From positions 1 to 64,000 of the forward strand of contig NZ_CP048021.1 of assembly GCF_010092505.1 (NCBI RefSeq): a stretch of DNA of 64,000 nucleotides, written 5' to 3'. The position numbers and the translations under genes were made by a program. Below are positions 34,076-43,216 of this stretch, in pieces (positions within the stretch are counted from its first letter, which is position 1; every line of letters begins with the position of its first letter). The stretch comes from Virgibacillus sp. MSP4-1 (GTDB lineage: Bacteria; Bacillota; Bacilli; Bacillales; Alkalibacillaceae). Under the pieces are notes generated by a model. It saw only the letters and a program-made list of their open reading frames with translations, was not told where the DNA came from and did not search any database.

Positions 34076-35425
34076 ATGACTTTGGAGAAATCTGAAAAAT
34101 TTATCATACTAGCCGTGGCATTAGGCGTTATTCTTAATCCATTAAATACAACGATGATTACAGTAGCATTACCTGCCATTCAAAGTGATTTCCAACTGAG
34201 TGCGACCGATATTTCATGGTTAATTGCATCTTACTTTATTATTAGCGCAATTTTCACGCCATTAATTGGAAAATTGAGTGATATTTATGGAAGAAAACGA
34301 ATCTTTCTGGTTGGTTTGGGGCTCGTGGTAGTGTCCTCCATTTTGGCACCCTTATCACCCAATTTGCCTGTGTTACTTGCAATGCGCGGGATTCAGGCAG
34401 TTGGTACATCGGCACTCTTTCCAGCTGGAATTGGAATTATACGTCATAACATCCGGCACAATCAAAACCGCGTAATTGGGACATTGGCTGTTTTTGCTAC
34501 AACCTCTGCAGCATTTGGACCAACGATTGGTGGATGGCTCATACAATTCGGTGGATGGCCTGTTATTTTTTATGTGAACCTGCCGATCCTTGTCATTGGT
34601 ATTGCATTAACGGTGATGTTTATTCCGAAAGATAAGAATAACATGGAAAAAGCATATAAGTTAGATGGAATTGGAGTCCTTTTATTTAGTTCATTCATAA
34701 CCTGCTGGATGGTTTTTTTACTCGGACTCGAACAAGGGATTCAAATCGGAACTTTGATTTTTGCCATTGTACTATCCATTCTTTTCTACATGTATGAAAA
34801 AAGAAAAGATGATCCCTTTATTAATGTGAATTTCTTTCGGAAAAACTTGAATGTAGCACTTATCTTTGGTCAGTACATTTTGACAACTGTCATATTTTTT
34901 ACAGTGTTGTTAAGCTCCCCAACATTTATTCAAAGTGTGTTAGATACCAGTTCTTATACGGCGGGAATGGTGATGCTGTCACTTTCCATTTTTGCAATGA
35001 TCATGACACCAATCTCCACTAGATGGATGGAAAAGGCAGGATTTCGAATTCCGTTATTGAGCGGTGTTTTTATAGGATTAGCAGGTGTGATTTTATTATT
35101 TACCATTGAGGATCAATCTCCTTTATGGTGGATTGGATTCGTACTTGCAGTTACCGGAATTAGTAATGGAATTCAGAATATTGGTCTACAAAACTTTTTA
35201 TATAGCTTTATTAGTGTGGAAGAAAGTGGTATTGCAGCTGGATTGATTATGACATCAAGGTTCATTGGAAATATTCTGGCTTCGAGTATCTATGGTGTGG
35301 CGTTTGCTACAGGAATGAACGTAGGAAATATGAATACCATGGCGATGATCTTAATGGTTGTTGCGATTGTGCTCGTTCCTGGTATGCTCTATGTTACGTC
35401 GTATAAGAAGAAGGAATACAGTTAA
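34076..35425 (+). CDS. MFS drug-type transporter (DHA2-like)
   Basis: A 449-aa major facilitator with about 12-14 hydrophobic helices. Motifs: ALPAIQSDFQLSATDISWL in helix 1-2, motif A LIGKLSDIYGRKRIFL, RGIQAVGTSALFPAGIGI, and motif C-like GPTIGGWL. It is most like proton-driven multidrug or compound exporters. Substrate unknown. GAGGAGAC precedes ATG 34076. The gene is alone between two terminators. Confidence 0.87.
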   Translation: MTLEKSEKFIILAVALGVILNPLNTTMITVALPAIQSDFQLSATDISWLIASYFIISAIFTPLIGKLSDIYGRKRIFLVGLGLVVVSSILAPLSPNLPVLLAMRGIQAVGTSALFPAGIGIIRHNIRHNQNRVIGTLAVFATTSAAFGPTIGGWLIQFGGWPVIFYVNLPILVIGIALTVMFIPKDKNNMEKAYKLDGIGVLLFSSFITCWMVFLLGLEQGIQIGTLIFAIVLSILFYMYEKRKDDPFINVNFFRKNLNVALIFGQYILTTVIFFTVLLSSPTFIQSVLDTSSYTAGMVMLSLSIFAMIMTPISTRWMEKAGFRIPLLSGVFIGLAGVILLFTIEDQSPLWWIGFVLAVTGISNGIQNIGLQNFLYSFISVEESGIAAGLIMTSRFIGNILASSIYGVAFATGMNVGNMNTMAMILMVVAIVLVPGMLYVTSYKKKEYS

Positions 35426-35445
35426 AACATATCGCCCATTGACAT

Positions 35446-35500
35446 ACTCTCCTTTGTAAGACAGATTCCATGATGGTCTGTTTTCCTAAGGAGAGTTTTT
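35446..35500 (+). terminator. Rho-independent terminator with nested hairpin
   Basis: ACTCTCCTT (35446-35454) / AAGGAGAGT (35488-35496) then TTTT. An inner ACAGA/TCTGT arm sits in the loop. Confidence 0.75.
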
Positions 35501-35580
35501 GCAACAAATTAGTATAATTTTAATTGATCATTTTTCTGTTTATAATAGAGGTAACATATAAGAGATTCCTTCTGAGAAAA

Positions 35581-35610
35581 TTCGACAAAATTCGGGTGGT
35601 GACAGGCACC
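35581..35610. repeat. REP-like repeat, family 1
   Basis: TTCGACAAAATTCGGG followed by TGGTGACAGGCACC. GGTG-ACAGG-CACC forms a small hairpin. It is the same unit as at 40769, 49225-49278, 53723 and 61685 (reverse). It lies 29 bp ahead of xpaC. Confidence 0.85.
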
Positions 35611-35638
35611 TAAAAAAATAGATAGGAGTTGATGATAG

Positions 35639-36289
35639 ATGTATAAATTTCTAACAATCATCATTCGAATAGCCGTTGCAATTCCGGCAATGATTACCGT
35701 ATGGCTGGTTAGCTTTTTCCTGCTCGATCTTTCCTTCCTGAGCTCATCAGGAGTATCATTGATCGGAGCAGCTATGACATATGGGATTATAACCGGCGTA
35801 CTTTATTTCCGTTCGCTTAAAAAGAATGAGTTAACGATGAAAGATTATCGATATATTCGGAAGCAGTTAATCGAAGCCAAACATAAAATCCGCCGTATGC
35901 ATAAAACGCTGTTATCCATTCGACAGGTGACCTTTTTTAAAGAGATGTTTGATTTATTACGAACCATTAGAAAAATCTATCAGGTGACGAAAAAAGAGCC
36001 GAAGCGGTTCTACCAGGGAAATCAATTTTATTTTTCCCATTTGGATTCGGCGGTTGAACTAACAGAAAAATATGCATTCCTCTATTCACAGCCTAAGAAG
36101 AGCAGGGAGATGGAGCAGGTGCTGGATGAAACCCGTTCGGCCATAAAAGATATGAAAACCGCCATCGAAAAGGACCTGTATCATATTCTCTCAGATGATA
36201 TAGAGGAGCTTAACTTTGAAGTAGACTACACGAAGTACACGACAAATCCAAAACAAGAAAGGCTGGATTTTGATGGACAACAAAAATGA
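35639..36289 (+). CDS. xpaC: XpaC-family membrane protein
   Basis: 216 residues. Two N-terminal hydrophobic helices (IIIRIAVAIPAMITVWLVSF; LIGAAMTYGIITGVLYF) are followed by a long basic, coiled-coil-like cytoplasmic region (KHKIRRMHKTLLSIRQ). It matches XpaC, named for a 5-bromo-4-chloroindolyl phosphate hydrolysis phenotype in Bacillus; no catalytic motif is evident. It overlaps telA by 17 bp; the xpaC-yaaN pair is conserved in bacilli, and TelA-type partners suggest a role in membrane-stress or toxic-anion tolerance. Confidence 0.85.
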   Translation: MYKFLTIIIRIAVAIPAMITVWLVSFFLLDLSFLSSSGVSLIGAAMTYGIITGVLYFRSLKKNELTMKDYRYIRKQLIEAKHKIRRMHKTLLSIRQVTFFKEMFDLLRTIRKIYQVTKKEPKRFYQGNQFYFSHLDSAVELTEKYAFLYSQPKKSREMEQVLDETRSAIKDMKTAIEKDLYHILSDDIEELNFEVDYTKYTTNPKQERLDFDGQQK

Positions 36290-37451
36290 AACCATTCATA
36301 AAGATGATGGAAATTTAATGGACGAGCTGTTGGCCAATCCGTTTGGGAATGAAGAATCCACGGACAATGAAATGAAAGAAGCGGAAGAAGGCTCCAGGAA
36401 GCTTGTTGATGTGCTGCCGGAAGAGGATAAAGAGAAGGCGCAAACCTTAGCGACGCAAATTGATGTCAGGGACCACGAAGCTATTATTTCCTACGGTACC
36501 CAGGCCCAGTCGAAATTGCTGGATTTTTCCCATTCGATGCTTGAGCATGTTCAGAAGAAGGATACAGGTGAGGTTGGTCAGGTCATTAGTGATTTAATGA
36601 AAAAATTTAATGAGATGGATCCCGATGATTTGAGACCGGAAAAGCAGAACGTAATTAAACGGATTTTTGGAAAGCTGCGCAGCTCCGTGCAGGAGATTGT
36701 ATCGAAATATCAGAAAACCGGCGCACAGATTGACCGGATTAGTGTGAAACTGGAAAATAATAAAGATGGACTTTTATCGGATATCGCTATGCTGGAAAAA
36801 TTGTATGAACATAACAAGGAGTATTTTAAAGGGCTGAATGTTTATATTGCAGCAGGCGAACTCAAGCTTGAGGAAGTTCGGGAAAAGGAAATTCCCGCTC
36901 TCAGAAAAGCGGCAGAATCTACTGATGATCAAATGAAGTACCAGGAAGTAAATGATCTTATTCAATTTGCAGAGCGCCTGGAGAAGCGTATTCATGACTT
37001 GAAGTTAAGTCGGCAAATCACGATTCAGAGCGCGCCGCAAATAAGACTGATCCAAAATACAAACCAAGTGCTAGTGGAAAAAATTCAATCCTCCATTTTA
37101 ACGGCCATTCCATTATGGAAAAACCAAATCGCAATCGCACTTACGATGTTCCGACAGAAAAATGCCGTTGAAGCTCAGAAGCAGGTGTCCAAAACAACGA
37201 ATGATCTATTATTGAAAAATTCTGAGATGCTGAAGACCAACACGGTTGAGACAGCCAAACTGAATGAGCAGGGGCTTGTCGACATTGATACGTTAAAGCA
37301 GACACAGGACAATTTAGTTTCAACACTTGAAGAAGTATTAGAAATTCAGGATGATGGGCGCCGTAAACGTCTGGAAGCAGAGCAGGAAATTGGCACGATG
37401 GAACAAGAGCTGAAGCAGAAGCTGTTACACTTAAAAGATGGAGAGGATTAA
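36273..37451 (+). CDS. TelA/YaaN-family toxic-anion resistance protein
   Basis: 392 residues, nearly all helical and charged, typical of the TelA (tellurite resistance, YaaN/KlaA) family. Recognisable parts: LIQFAERLEKRIHDLKLSRQ, IQSAPQIRLIQNTNQVLVEKI and WKNQIAIALTMFRQ. Its action is unknown; members occur in tellurite and cell-wall stress loci. ATG 36273 is taken over TTG 36270; the start lies inside the end of xpaC, so the two are coupled. Confidence 0.9.
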   Translation: MDNKNETIHKDDGNLMDELLANPFGNEESTDNEMKEAEEGSRKLVDVLPEEDKEKAQTLATQIDVRDHEAIISYGTQAQSKLLDFSHSMLEHVQKKDTGEVGQVISDLMKKFNEMDPDDLRPEKQNVIKRIFGKLRSSVQEIVSKYQKTGAQIDRISVKLENNKDGLLSDIAMLEKLYEHNKEYFKGLNVYIAAGELKLEEVREKEIPALRKAAESTDDQMKYQEVNDLIQFAERLEKRIHDLKLSRQITIQSAPQIRLIQNTNQVLVEKIQSSILTAIPLWKNQIAIALTMFRQKNAVEAQKQVSKTTNDLLLKNSEMLKTNTVETAKLNEQGLVDIDTLKQTQDNLVSTLEEVLEIQDDGRRKRLEAEQEIGTMEQELKQKLLHLKDGED

Positions 37452-37461
37452 CCGTTTTTCT

Positions 37462-37618
37462 ATGATTGGATTTTCACTCGGAATACTTCAATTTGGCACA
37501 GGATATGACTGATTCCAAGTTATACGCCCTTGATTCTTGGAGGAGGATATTCTCTGTAATTGGAATAATTTCGGCTTTCATTGCGATGAAATCAAGCAAG
37601 GAACAGAAACAGGGGTAA
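37462..37618 (+). pseudogene. Possible frameshifted small membrane-protein gene
   Basis: ATG 37462 encodes MIGFSLGILQFGTGYD before a TGA (37510). A different frame from ATG 37505 continues MTDSKLYALDSWRRIFSVIG and ends IAMKSSKEQKQG at 37616. Joined, they look like a ~50-aa two-helix protein broken by a shift near 37505. It could also be two chance frames. Confidence 0.3.
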
Positions 37619-37650
37619 GATTAGGATAAATATTGTATGCTTGACGACAG

Positions 37651-37704
37651 GCTCCTTTCCGAGTGTATGGACAGATTAGTTCTGCATTCGAAGGGAGCTT
37701 TTTT
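37651..37704 (+). terminator. Rho-independent terminator
   Basis: GCTCCTTT (37651-37658) / AAGGGAGC (37691-37698) with a G.T pair and a long loop, followed by T6. Confidence 0.55.
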
Positions 37705-37736
37705 AATCGTATTATTAGGTTGTTTTGGAGGAAGCA

Positions 37737-37865
37737 ATGGTGATTTATTTTAAAAAGCTAATGAAGACCAAAAGGTTTATGGAAGATGGAGAAAATGTCC
37801 GTCATAAAGTTGATGAAGGACGATACAATGACGATTCAAAGTTAAACTGGCCTTCATATAGGTAA
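37737..37865 (+). CDS. Small ORF, 42 aa, unknown
   Basis: GGAGGAAG (37727-37734) precedes ATG 37737, encoding MVIYFKKLMKTKRFMEDGEN and ending WPSYR at TAA 37863. A 10-bp hairpin (37848-37874: TGGCCTTCAT / ATGAAGGCCA) spans the stop. No homologue comes to mind. The gap 37866-38074 shows only scattered TGAAGG/CCTTCA words and no clear promoter. Confidence 0.35.
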   Translation: MVIYFKKLMKTKRFMEDGENVRHKVDEGRYNDDSKLNWPSYR

Positions 37866-38074
37866 TGAAGGCCAATAACCCCAAAAAACATGTAAAAACT
37901 GTCCTTCATTCCCCACAGCGAGTCACTTAAACTGAGATGGAGATATCAAACCAAAGATTTTTGACATAACTTGGGTAATAACGGGTACGGGTGCCACCTC
38001 AAGTATATTCCTTCATGTATGGTAAACAGTAAAAGTAAAGAAAATACAATTAAATCATCATTGGAGGAGGCATC

Positions 38075-39469
38075 ATGAGTACAAAAGAGACGACCTATAA
38101 AGGTACAAACAAAATGATCATCGGTATAGTATTTGGGGTTATCACTTTCTGGCTATTCGCCCAAGCAATGGTAAACATTGTTCCTGCTGTACGAGAAGGA
38201 TTAGGGGTGAACCTGGGAACGCTAAACATCGCAATCAGCCTTACCTCTCTATTCTCTGGATTGTTTATTGTGGTAGCTGGAGGTTTAGCAGATCGAATAG
38301 GCAGGAAAAAAATCACTTATCTTGGTCTGATTCTTAGTGTTATTGGTTCCTTATTGCTTGTACTTGCACAGGGAGCGATCCTGTTAATTGTCGGACGTGT
38401 ATTGCAGGGGATATCAGCAGCATGTATCATGCCTGCAACCATTGCTTTGATGAAAGCCTATTTTGAGGGTGAAGAACGTCAGCGTGCTTTAAGTTATTGG
38501 TCCATAGGTTCCTGGGGTGGATCTGGTGTGACGTCATTTGCTGGTGGTGCAATTGCCACTTACCTGGGATGGAAATGGATTTTCATCTTTTCCATTATAT
38601 TTGCTTTACTTTCCATGCTTTTGCTAAGAGAAGTACCCGAAAGTAAAGCCGAGACATCTGGAGAATTTAAATTTGACTATGGCGGATTAATCATTTTTAT
38701 TATCACAATGGTTGCTATAAACATTGTGATAACACAAGGGGCTGCATTTGGCTGGACAAGTTTGTTAACCATCGTCTTAGCTGTTATTGCAATTATTGGG
38801 GTTATCGTTTTCGTTCGTTATGAACGAGGAGTAGAAACAACTCCACTTATTGACTTTAAGTTATTTAAAAATAAACCCTATACAGGGGCAACGATTTCAA
38901 ATTTCCTTCTAAATGCTGTGGCAGGTACCCTTATCGTTGCTAATACGTATGTTCAAGTGGGGCGTGGCTTCACTGCTTTCCAGTCAGGTATGCTGTCGAT
39001 TGGTTATTTGGTAGCCGTTCTATCCCTAATTCGTGTGGGCGAAAAGATTATGCAGCGAGTAGGTGCGAGGAACCCAATGATTTGGGGTACAATCGCAACA
39101 TTGATAGGAGTTGCCATTATGGGCTTAACCTTCTTGCCAGGTCTGATATACACCATTGTGGTTTTTATTGGCTTTATTTTATTTGGTTTAGGCCTTGGTA
39201 TGTATGCCACACCATCTACAGATACAGCTGTAGCCGGAGCACCGGATAGTAAAGTTGGAGAAGCTTCTGGAATTTATAAAATGGCGAGTTCATTAGGCAA
39301 TGCATTTGGTATTGCTATATCGGCAACAGTTTATAGTGCCGTAGTAGCATTCAGCAGCGTCGATGTTGCGGCCACCGCAGGAATCATAACCAATGTTGTC
39401 TTTGCTGTTCTATCCTTGATTTCAATTATGGCACTGGTTCCCAAAGATGTAGGAGAATCCGAAAGCTAA
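38075..39469 (+). CDS. NorB/Tet38-like MFS transporter, copy 1
   Basis: A 464-aa, 14-helix major facilitator closely resembling staphylococcal NorB: shared segments include VITFWLFAQAMVNIVP, SWGGSGV, IDFKLFKNKPYTGAT, FLLNAVAGTLIVANTYVQ and LGLGMYATPSTDTA. Motif A is GGLADRIGRKK. NorB-type proteins export quinolones and other compounds. Here it is followed by an M20 amidohydrolase after 27 bp, and a paralogous pair occurs at 47820-50486, so a metabolic transport role for an amidated or N-acylated compound is equally likely (inference). GGAGGAGGC precedes the ATG. Confidence 0.87.
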   Translation: MSTKETTYKGTNKMIIGIVFGVITFWLFAQAMVNIVPAVREGLGVNLGTLNIAISLTSLFSGLFIVVAGGLADRIGRKKITYLGLILSVIGSLLLVLAQGAILLIVGRVLQGISAACIMPATIALMKAYFEGEERQRALSYWSIGSWGGSGVTSFAGGAIATYLGWKWIFIFSIIFALLSMLLLREVPESKAETSGEFKFDYGGLIIFIITMVAINIVITQGAAFGWTSLLTIVLAVIAIIGVIVFVRYERGVETTPLIDFKLFKNKPYTGATISNFLLNAVAGTLIVANTYVQVGRGFTAFQSGMLSIGYLVAVLSLIRVGEKIMQRVGARNPMIWGTIATLIGVAIMGLTFLPGLIYTIVVFIGFILFGLGLGMYATPSTDTAVAGAPDSKVGEASGIYKMASSLGNAFGIAISATVYSAVVAFSSVDVAATAGIITNVVFAVLSLISIMALVPKDVGESES

Positions 39470-39496
39470 AAATTAAAACGAAAGGAGTCCCATTAA

Positions 39497-40681
39497 ATGA
39501 GAGAGAAGCTAATGGAAAAGCTTCATTCACGTAAAGATGAAATGATAGAAATCCGCCGTTATTTGCATGAAAACCCGGAGCTTTCTTTTAAAGAGGAAAA
39601 GACCGCTAAGTATATTGCAGATTTCTATAAAGATAAAGATGTCGATATCGAAACGAATGTAGGGAATGGACATGGAATTATTGTAACCATTCATGGCGGG
39701 AAACCAGGAAAAACGTTCGGACTTCGTGCAGACTTTGATGCACTGCCTATTACCGAAGAAGCAGATGTTCCGTTTAAATCTAAGAATGAAGGGGTTATGC
39801 ATGCATGTGGACATGATGCTCACACGGCATATCTCCTTATTCTTGCCGATTGTCTGATTCAATTAAAGGATGACATCAAAGGCACAATAAAGATTATTCA
39901 TCAGCATGCCGAAGAAGTTCCCCCTGGTGGTGCAAAAAGCATTGTTGAAACAGGAAAACTCGACGATTTAGAAGCCATTTTTGGAATCCATGTTCTTCCG
40001 CTGGGGCCTGCTGGAACAGTCGGATACCATAGTGGTTATTCCTTTAATGGCAGAACGTATTTTAAGTTAATTATAAAAGGAAAGGGCGGGCACGGCTCCT
40101 CCCCCGATAAGGCTAATGATTCCATTGTTGCCGGCAGTTATTTTGTTACAGCTGCACAGACCATTGTCAGCCGCAGAGTGAACCCTATGAAGGCAGGTGT
40201 AGTTACAGTTGGATCATTTGATGGTAAAGGAAGCTTTAATGTTATCAAGGATAGTGTTGAAATTGAAGGAGATATTCGTTATTCCGATAAAGAAGTCCAA
40301 GATGTCATCGAAAAAGAATTTCATCGAATTGTGAAGGGAATAGAAGAATTATTTGGTGTCAGCTGTGAATTAACTTATAAACCCGACTATCCACCACTTT
40401 ATAATGATCCGGAATTGACTGATTTTGTGGCAGAAACATTGGAAAACGCTGATGATAAAGAGATAAAGAAGGTAGAAGAATTCCCTAAAATGGCTCCTTC
40501 TGATGACTTCGCCTATTATTTAGAAAAAATCCCTGGTTCCTACTTCTATATTGCCTGTACACCAAAAGGGGTAGAAGATCCATACTTCAATCATCATCCG
40601 AAGTTTGATATTGATGAAGATGCCATACTTGTAGCAGCAAAGGCAGTTGGACATGTCACCTGCAGCTATCTTGAAGGCTGA
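39497..40681 (+). CDS. M20-family amidohydrolase, copy 1
   Basis: A 394-aa zinc/manganese hydrolase of the M20D group (hippurate or N-acyl-amino-acid hydrolase type). Metal ligands are visible: MHACGHDAHTA (Cys/His pair), HQHAEE (Glu pair), IFGIHVLP (His), and the terminal NHHPKFDID. The dimerisation domain lies around 180-290 (GKGGHGSSPDKANDSI). It releases an amino acid or amine from an amide in the cytoplasm. It forms a unit with the upstream transporter and is paralogous to 49299-50486. Substrate unknown. Confidence 0.92.
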   Translation: MREKLMEKLHSRKDEMIEIRRYLHENPELSFKEEKTAKYIADFYKDKDVDIETNVGNGHGIIVTIHGGKPGKTFGLRADFDALPITEEADVPFKSKNEGVMHACGHDAHTAYLLILADCLIQLKDDIKGTIKIIHQHAEEVPPGGAKSIVETGKLDDLEAIFGIHVLPLGPAGTVGYHSGYSFNGRTYFKLIIKGKGGHGSSPDKANDSIVAGSYFVTAAQTIVSRRVNPMKAGVVTVGSFDGKGSFNVIKDSVEIEGDIRYSDKEVQDVIEKEFHRIVKGIEELFGVSCELTYKPDYPPLYNDPELTDFVAETLENADDKEIKKVEEFPKMAPSDDFAYYLEKIPGSYFYIACTPKGVEDPYFNHHPKFDIDEDAILVAAKAVGHVTCSYLEG

Positions 40682-40768
40682 ATAATATGGGGTGTTCCAA
40701 ATATACTGTTTTTAATTGAGACAGAAGTGGAAAATTACGACCTTGGAAGGAGGTGCTTGTCCATATTT

Positions 40769-40798
40769 TTCGACAAAATCCGGGTGGTGACAGGCACC
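40769..40798. repeat. REP-like repeat, family 1
   Basis: TTCGACAAAATCCGGG then TGGTGACAGGCACC; one base differs from the usual ATTCGGG. It lies between the convergent M20 and phnE genes. Confidence 0.85.
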
Positions 40799-40813
40799 TC
40801 CAAAGGTGCGCAC

Positions 40814-41656
40814 CTACCTCGTGATTCTCCGCATGCCCTCTGAAATAAGGTCAACGATCAGGACGAGAATAAGATAACAGAATAGGAATAAGGTGACCTC
40901 GGTATAATGGAACCAGCTCATACTCAGCTTAAATTGGTGACCCAGGCCACCGGCACCTACGAATCCGACGACAACGGTAGTACGAATGATAACCTCCCAG
41001 CGATAGACGATATACGTGATAAACTTGGAAAAGACAGTTGGAAAAAGCCCATATAAAAAGATTTGAGACTTTTTCGCCCCGGAAGATGCCAAGCTTCGTA
41101 CAGGTCGTAAATCGATATCTTCAATGGTTTCCGCACACAGCTTGCCAAGGATACCGAAATTGTGTAAGGCAAGCGCAATTGCACCGGGTAAGATCCCAGG
41201 TTTAAAAATAAAGATAATCATCATTGCCCAAATCAATTCCGGGATAGCTCTTGAGAAAATATAAGCTAACCGAATGATTCCATAAACAATCCAGCCATAC
41301 CAGGTCTTCTTAAGAGTCAACCTACCATTTGCAGCAGTCCTGGCGGCAGGAATCACAGTGAGAATCATTCCAGTGGTGGCAAAACCAACGGCCATAACAC
41401 TCATTACTAAAGTGTCCCAGGATAGCTTAGCGGCCATTTCCCAACTTTCCAAGCTTGTGAAAGCAGGGTTTTCGGCATTTACCCCAAGCATATTTTGAAA
41501 AAACTCAAGTGTGTATTGTCGGTTTTTTTCTGAGAACAGTCCAAAGAAATCCGCATCTTCAATTGTGAAAATAAATGACCAGGAAGCAATCAAAAGCAAT
41601 AAAGCGACAAAAAAGGAGCCACGGACAAATCCAATTTTAAATTTTCTATGTTTCAT
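40814..41656 (-). CDS. PhnE-type ABC permease 2
   Basis: About 280 residues with 6 or so hydrophobic helices and the cytoplasmic EAA-like loop seen in PhnE permeases (NFGILGKLCAETIEDID...LRSLASSGA type). The start is ATG 41656, whose ATGA overlaps the stop of the upstream permease (41653-41655). An earlier start at 41689 would overlap further without a ribosome site. It works with the second permease, PhnC-type ATPase and PhnD-type binding protein to import an oxyanion or phosphonate. It is last in the minus-strand operon. Confidence 0.88.
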   Translation of the reverse strand: MKHRKFKIGFVRGSFFVALLLLIASWSFIFTIEDADFFGLFSEKNRQYTLEFFQNMLGVNAENPAFTSLESWEMAAKLSWDTLVMSVMAVGFATTGMILTVIPAARTAANGRLTLKKTWYGWIVYGIIRLAYIFSRAIPELIWAMMIIFIFKPGILPGAIALALHNFGILGKLCAETIEDIDLRPVRSLASSGAKKSQIFLYGLFPTVFSKFITYIVYRWEVIIRTTVVVGFVGAGGLGHQFKLSMSWFHYTEVTLFLFCYLILVLIVDLISEGMRRITR

Positions 41657-42450
41657 GCGACCAGCCTCTTTCGTATCATCTGGCTCCAAACGTCAACAAT
41701 GACCACAATTCCAATTAGAAAGAACAGAAACGTCCAGACTTCATCATATTTTAAATCCTGCAAAGACAGCTGAATTTGAAATCCAAGTCCGCCAAGACCC
41801 ACAAAGCTCATGATGGCAGAGGAGCGGATAGCACATTCAAATCTGTAAAAAACATAGCTCATCAAATCAGGGGCTGCAAAAGGAATATATCCATAGATGA
41901 GTTGCTGCATTCTCGTCGCACCACTTGACCGTAACGCATTCAATGGCTGGCTGGAAACTTCATTTAACATATCCGCAAAAATTCGCCCTAATATTCCTCC
42001 ATAGGGAATGGCGATGGCAAAAATGGCTGCAAAAGGAGTTAACCCTGATGCTGCAACAAAAAGCCAGGCCCAGACGAGTTCATGAATGGCGCGCATAAAG
42101 CCAAGTAAACCACGAAAAATACTTTTGGATAAAAAGCGGCCGATTCCTTTTTTCGAGGTCAGAATACCAGATGCCAGAACTCCCAAAATAACGCCTAGAA
42201 TAAGGGCTAATGTCATCCCCGCCACTGCATATGCCAGTGTGCGCCAGGTTGAAATGAGAGCGAGCTGCAAAATTTCCGGAGATAAATCAGGCTGTAAAAG
42301 TCCCTGAAGCATTTGTGCGAATGTTGAAAGCCCTCCGGAATGAAAAATGTTTTTGCCCCAGTCAACGGAAAACAGGCTCCCGATAAAAACCATGAGCATC
42401 AAGAAGGTTAATATATTTTTTCTATGAAAGTGGAGGAGTTTGGTCTGCAT
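41653..42450 (-). CDS. PhnE-type ABC permease 1
   Basis: 265 residues, a PhnE-family inner-membrane subunit: FMRAIHELVWAWLFVAASG, IPYGGILGRIFADMLNEV (EAA-type loop), ALRSSGATRMQQLIYGYIP, and SSAIMSFVGLGGLGFQIQLS. It overlaps both the ATPase gene (by 29 bp) and the second permease (ATGA), so translation is coupled. Two separate permease genes suggest a heterodimeric channel. Confidence 0.9.
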   Translation of the reverse strand: MQTKLLHFHRKNILTFLMLMVFIGSLFSVDWGKNIFHSGGLSTFAQMLQGLLQPDLSPEILQLALISTWRTLAYAVAGMTLALILGVILGVLASGILTSKKGIGRFLSKSIFRGLLGFMRAIHELVWAWLFVAASGLTPFAAIFAIAIPYGGILGRIFADMLNEVSSQPLNALRSSGATRMQQLIYGYIPFAAPDLMSYVFYRFECAIRSSAIMSFVGLGGLGFQIQLSLQDLKYDEVWTFLFFLIGIVVIVDVWSQMIRKRLVA

Positions 42451-43204
42451 GTTCGTTCAGCTCCGTTAATTGGTAAAGATTCGTAAGGTCTGCATCTGAC
42501 ACATCCGCTGCCCGCTGATCAAAATAGACTTTCCCTTCTCTAAGTGCGATAATCCGGTCAAAATAGTTTCTCGCCAATTCAACAGAGTGAAGGCTTGCTA
42601 CAAGGGTCTGATTTTTTTCTTTTACAAATTGGGCTAAAATCCTGATAATATCTTCTGCTCGCGCAGGGTCCAAGGATGAAACAGGTTCATCAGCCAGAAT
42701 GATTTCAGGATGTTGAACGAGCAGACGGGCTAAGGCAACCCTCTGCTGTTCACCCCCGGATAATTTCGAGGTTCGATCATACATTTTAGCAGCTAATCCT
42801 ACTCGTTGCAGTGCTTGTAAGGCGATATCTTTCTCCTGTGGAAAGAAAAATGACCAAAATGACTTCCAAAATCCCCAGTCCGTGAATCGACCCACAAGAA
42901 CATTGTGTATGACAGGAAGGGAACCTACTAAATCGAACTGCTGACGGATGATTCCCACCTTTTTGGCCAGCACTTTGGGATTCCGGTATTCACTCGTTCG
43001 TTTTTCAGCGATTCTGATCGTTCCATGGTCAGGTGTTTCGATGGTGGACAGCATATTGAGCAGTGTCGTTTTTCCAGCACCGCTTGGGCCAATAATCGCA
43101 GTTACTTCTCCTTGTTTAATATCTAAAGAAAGAGGAGATATGGCTTTCATCTCCCCGTAAATCTTTTCTACGTTTTCCAATGTAAAAGCATCAGTCGATT
43201 CCAT
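42422..43204 (-). CDS. PhnC-type ABC ATPase
   Basis: About 260 residues with Walker A GPSGAGKTT, ABC signature SGGEQQRVALARLL, Walker B IILADEPVSSLDP and the H-loop SLHSVELA. It is most like phosphonate-importer ATPases (PhnC). ATG 43204 is preferred over GTG 43213 because AGTAGGTGA lies 6 nt before it. It follows the binding-protein gene at once, and its end overlaps the first permease. Confidence 0.92.
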   Translation of the reverse strand: MESTDAFTLENVEKIYGEMKAISPLSLDIKQGEVTAIIGPSGAGKTTLLNMLSTIETPDHGTIRIAEKRTSEYRNPKVLAKKVGIIRQQFDLVGSLPVIHNVLVGRFTDWGFWKSFWSFFFPQEKDIALQALQRVGLAAKMYDRTSKLSGGEQQRVALARLLVQHPEIILADEPVSSLDPARAEDIIRILAQFVKEKNQTLVASLHSVELARNYFDRIIALREGKVYFDQRAADVSDADLTNLYQLTELNEHADQTPPLS

Positions 43205-43216
43205 TTCTGTCACCTA

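Noticed and set aside
37961-37989. TTGACA at 37961 as a promoter for the first NorB-like gene
   Set aside because: The hexamer at 17-bp spacing (GGTACG) does not resemble a -10 sequence.
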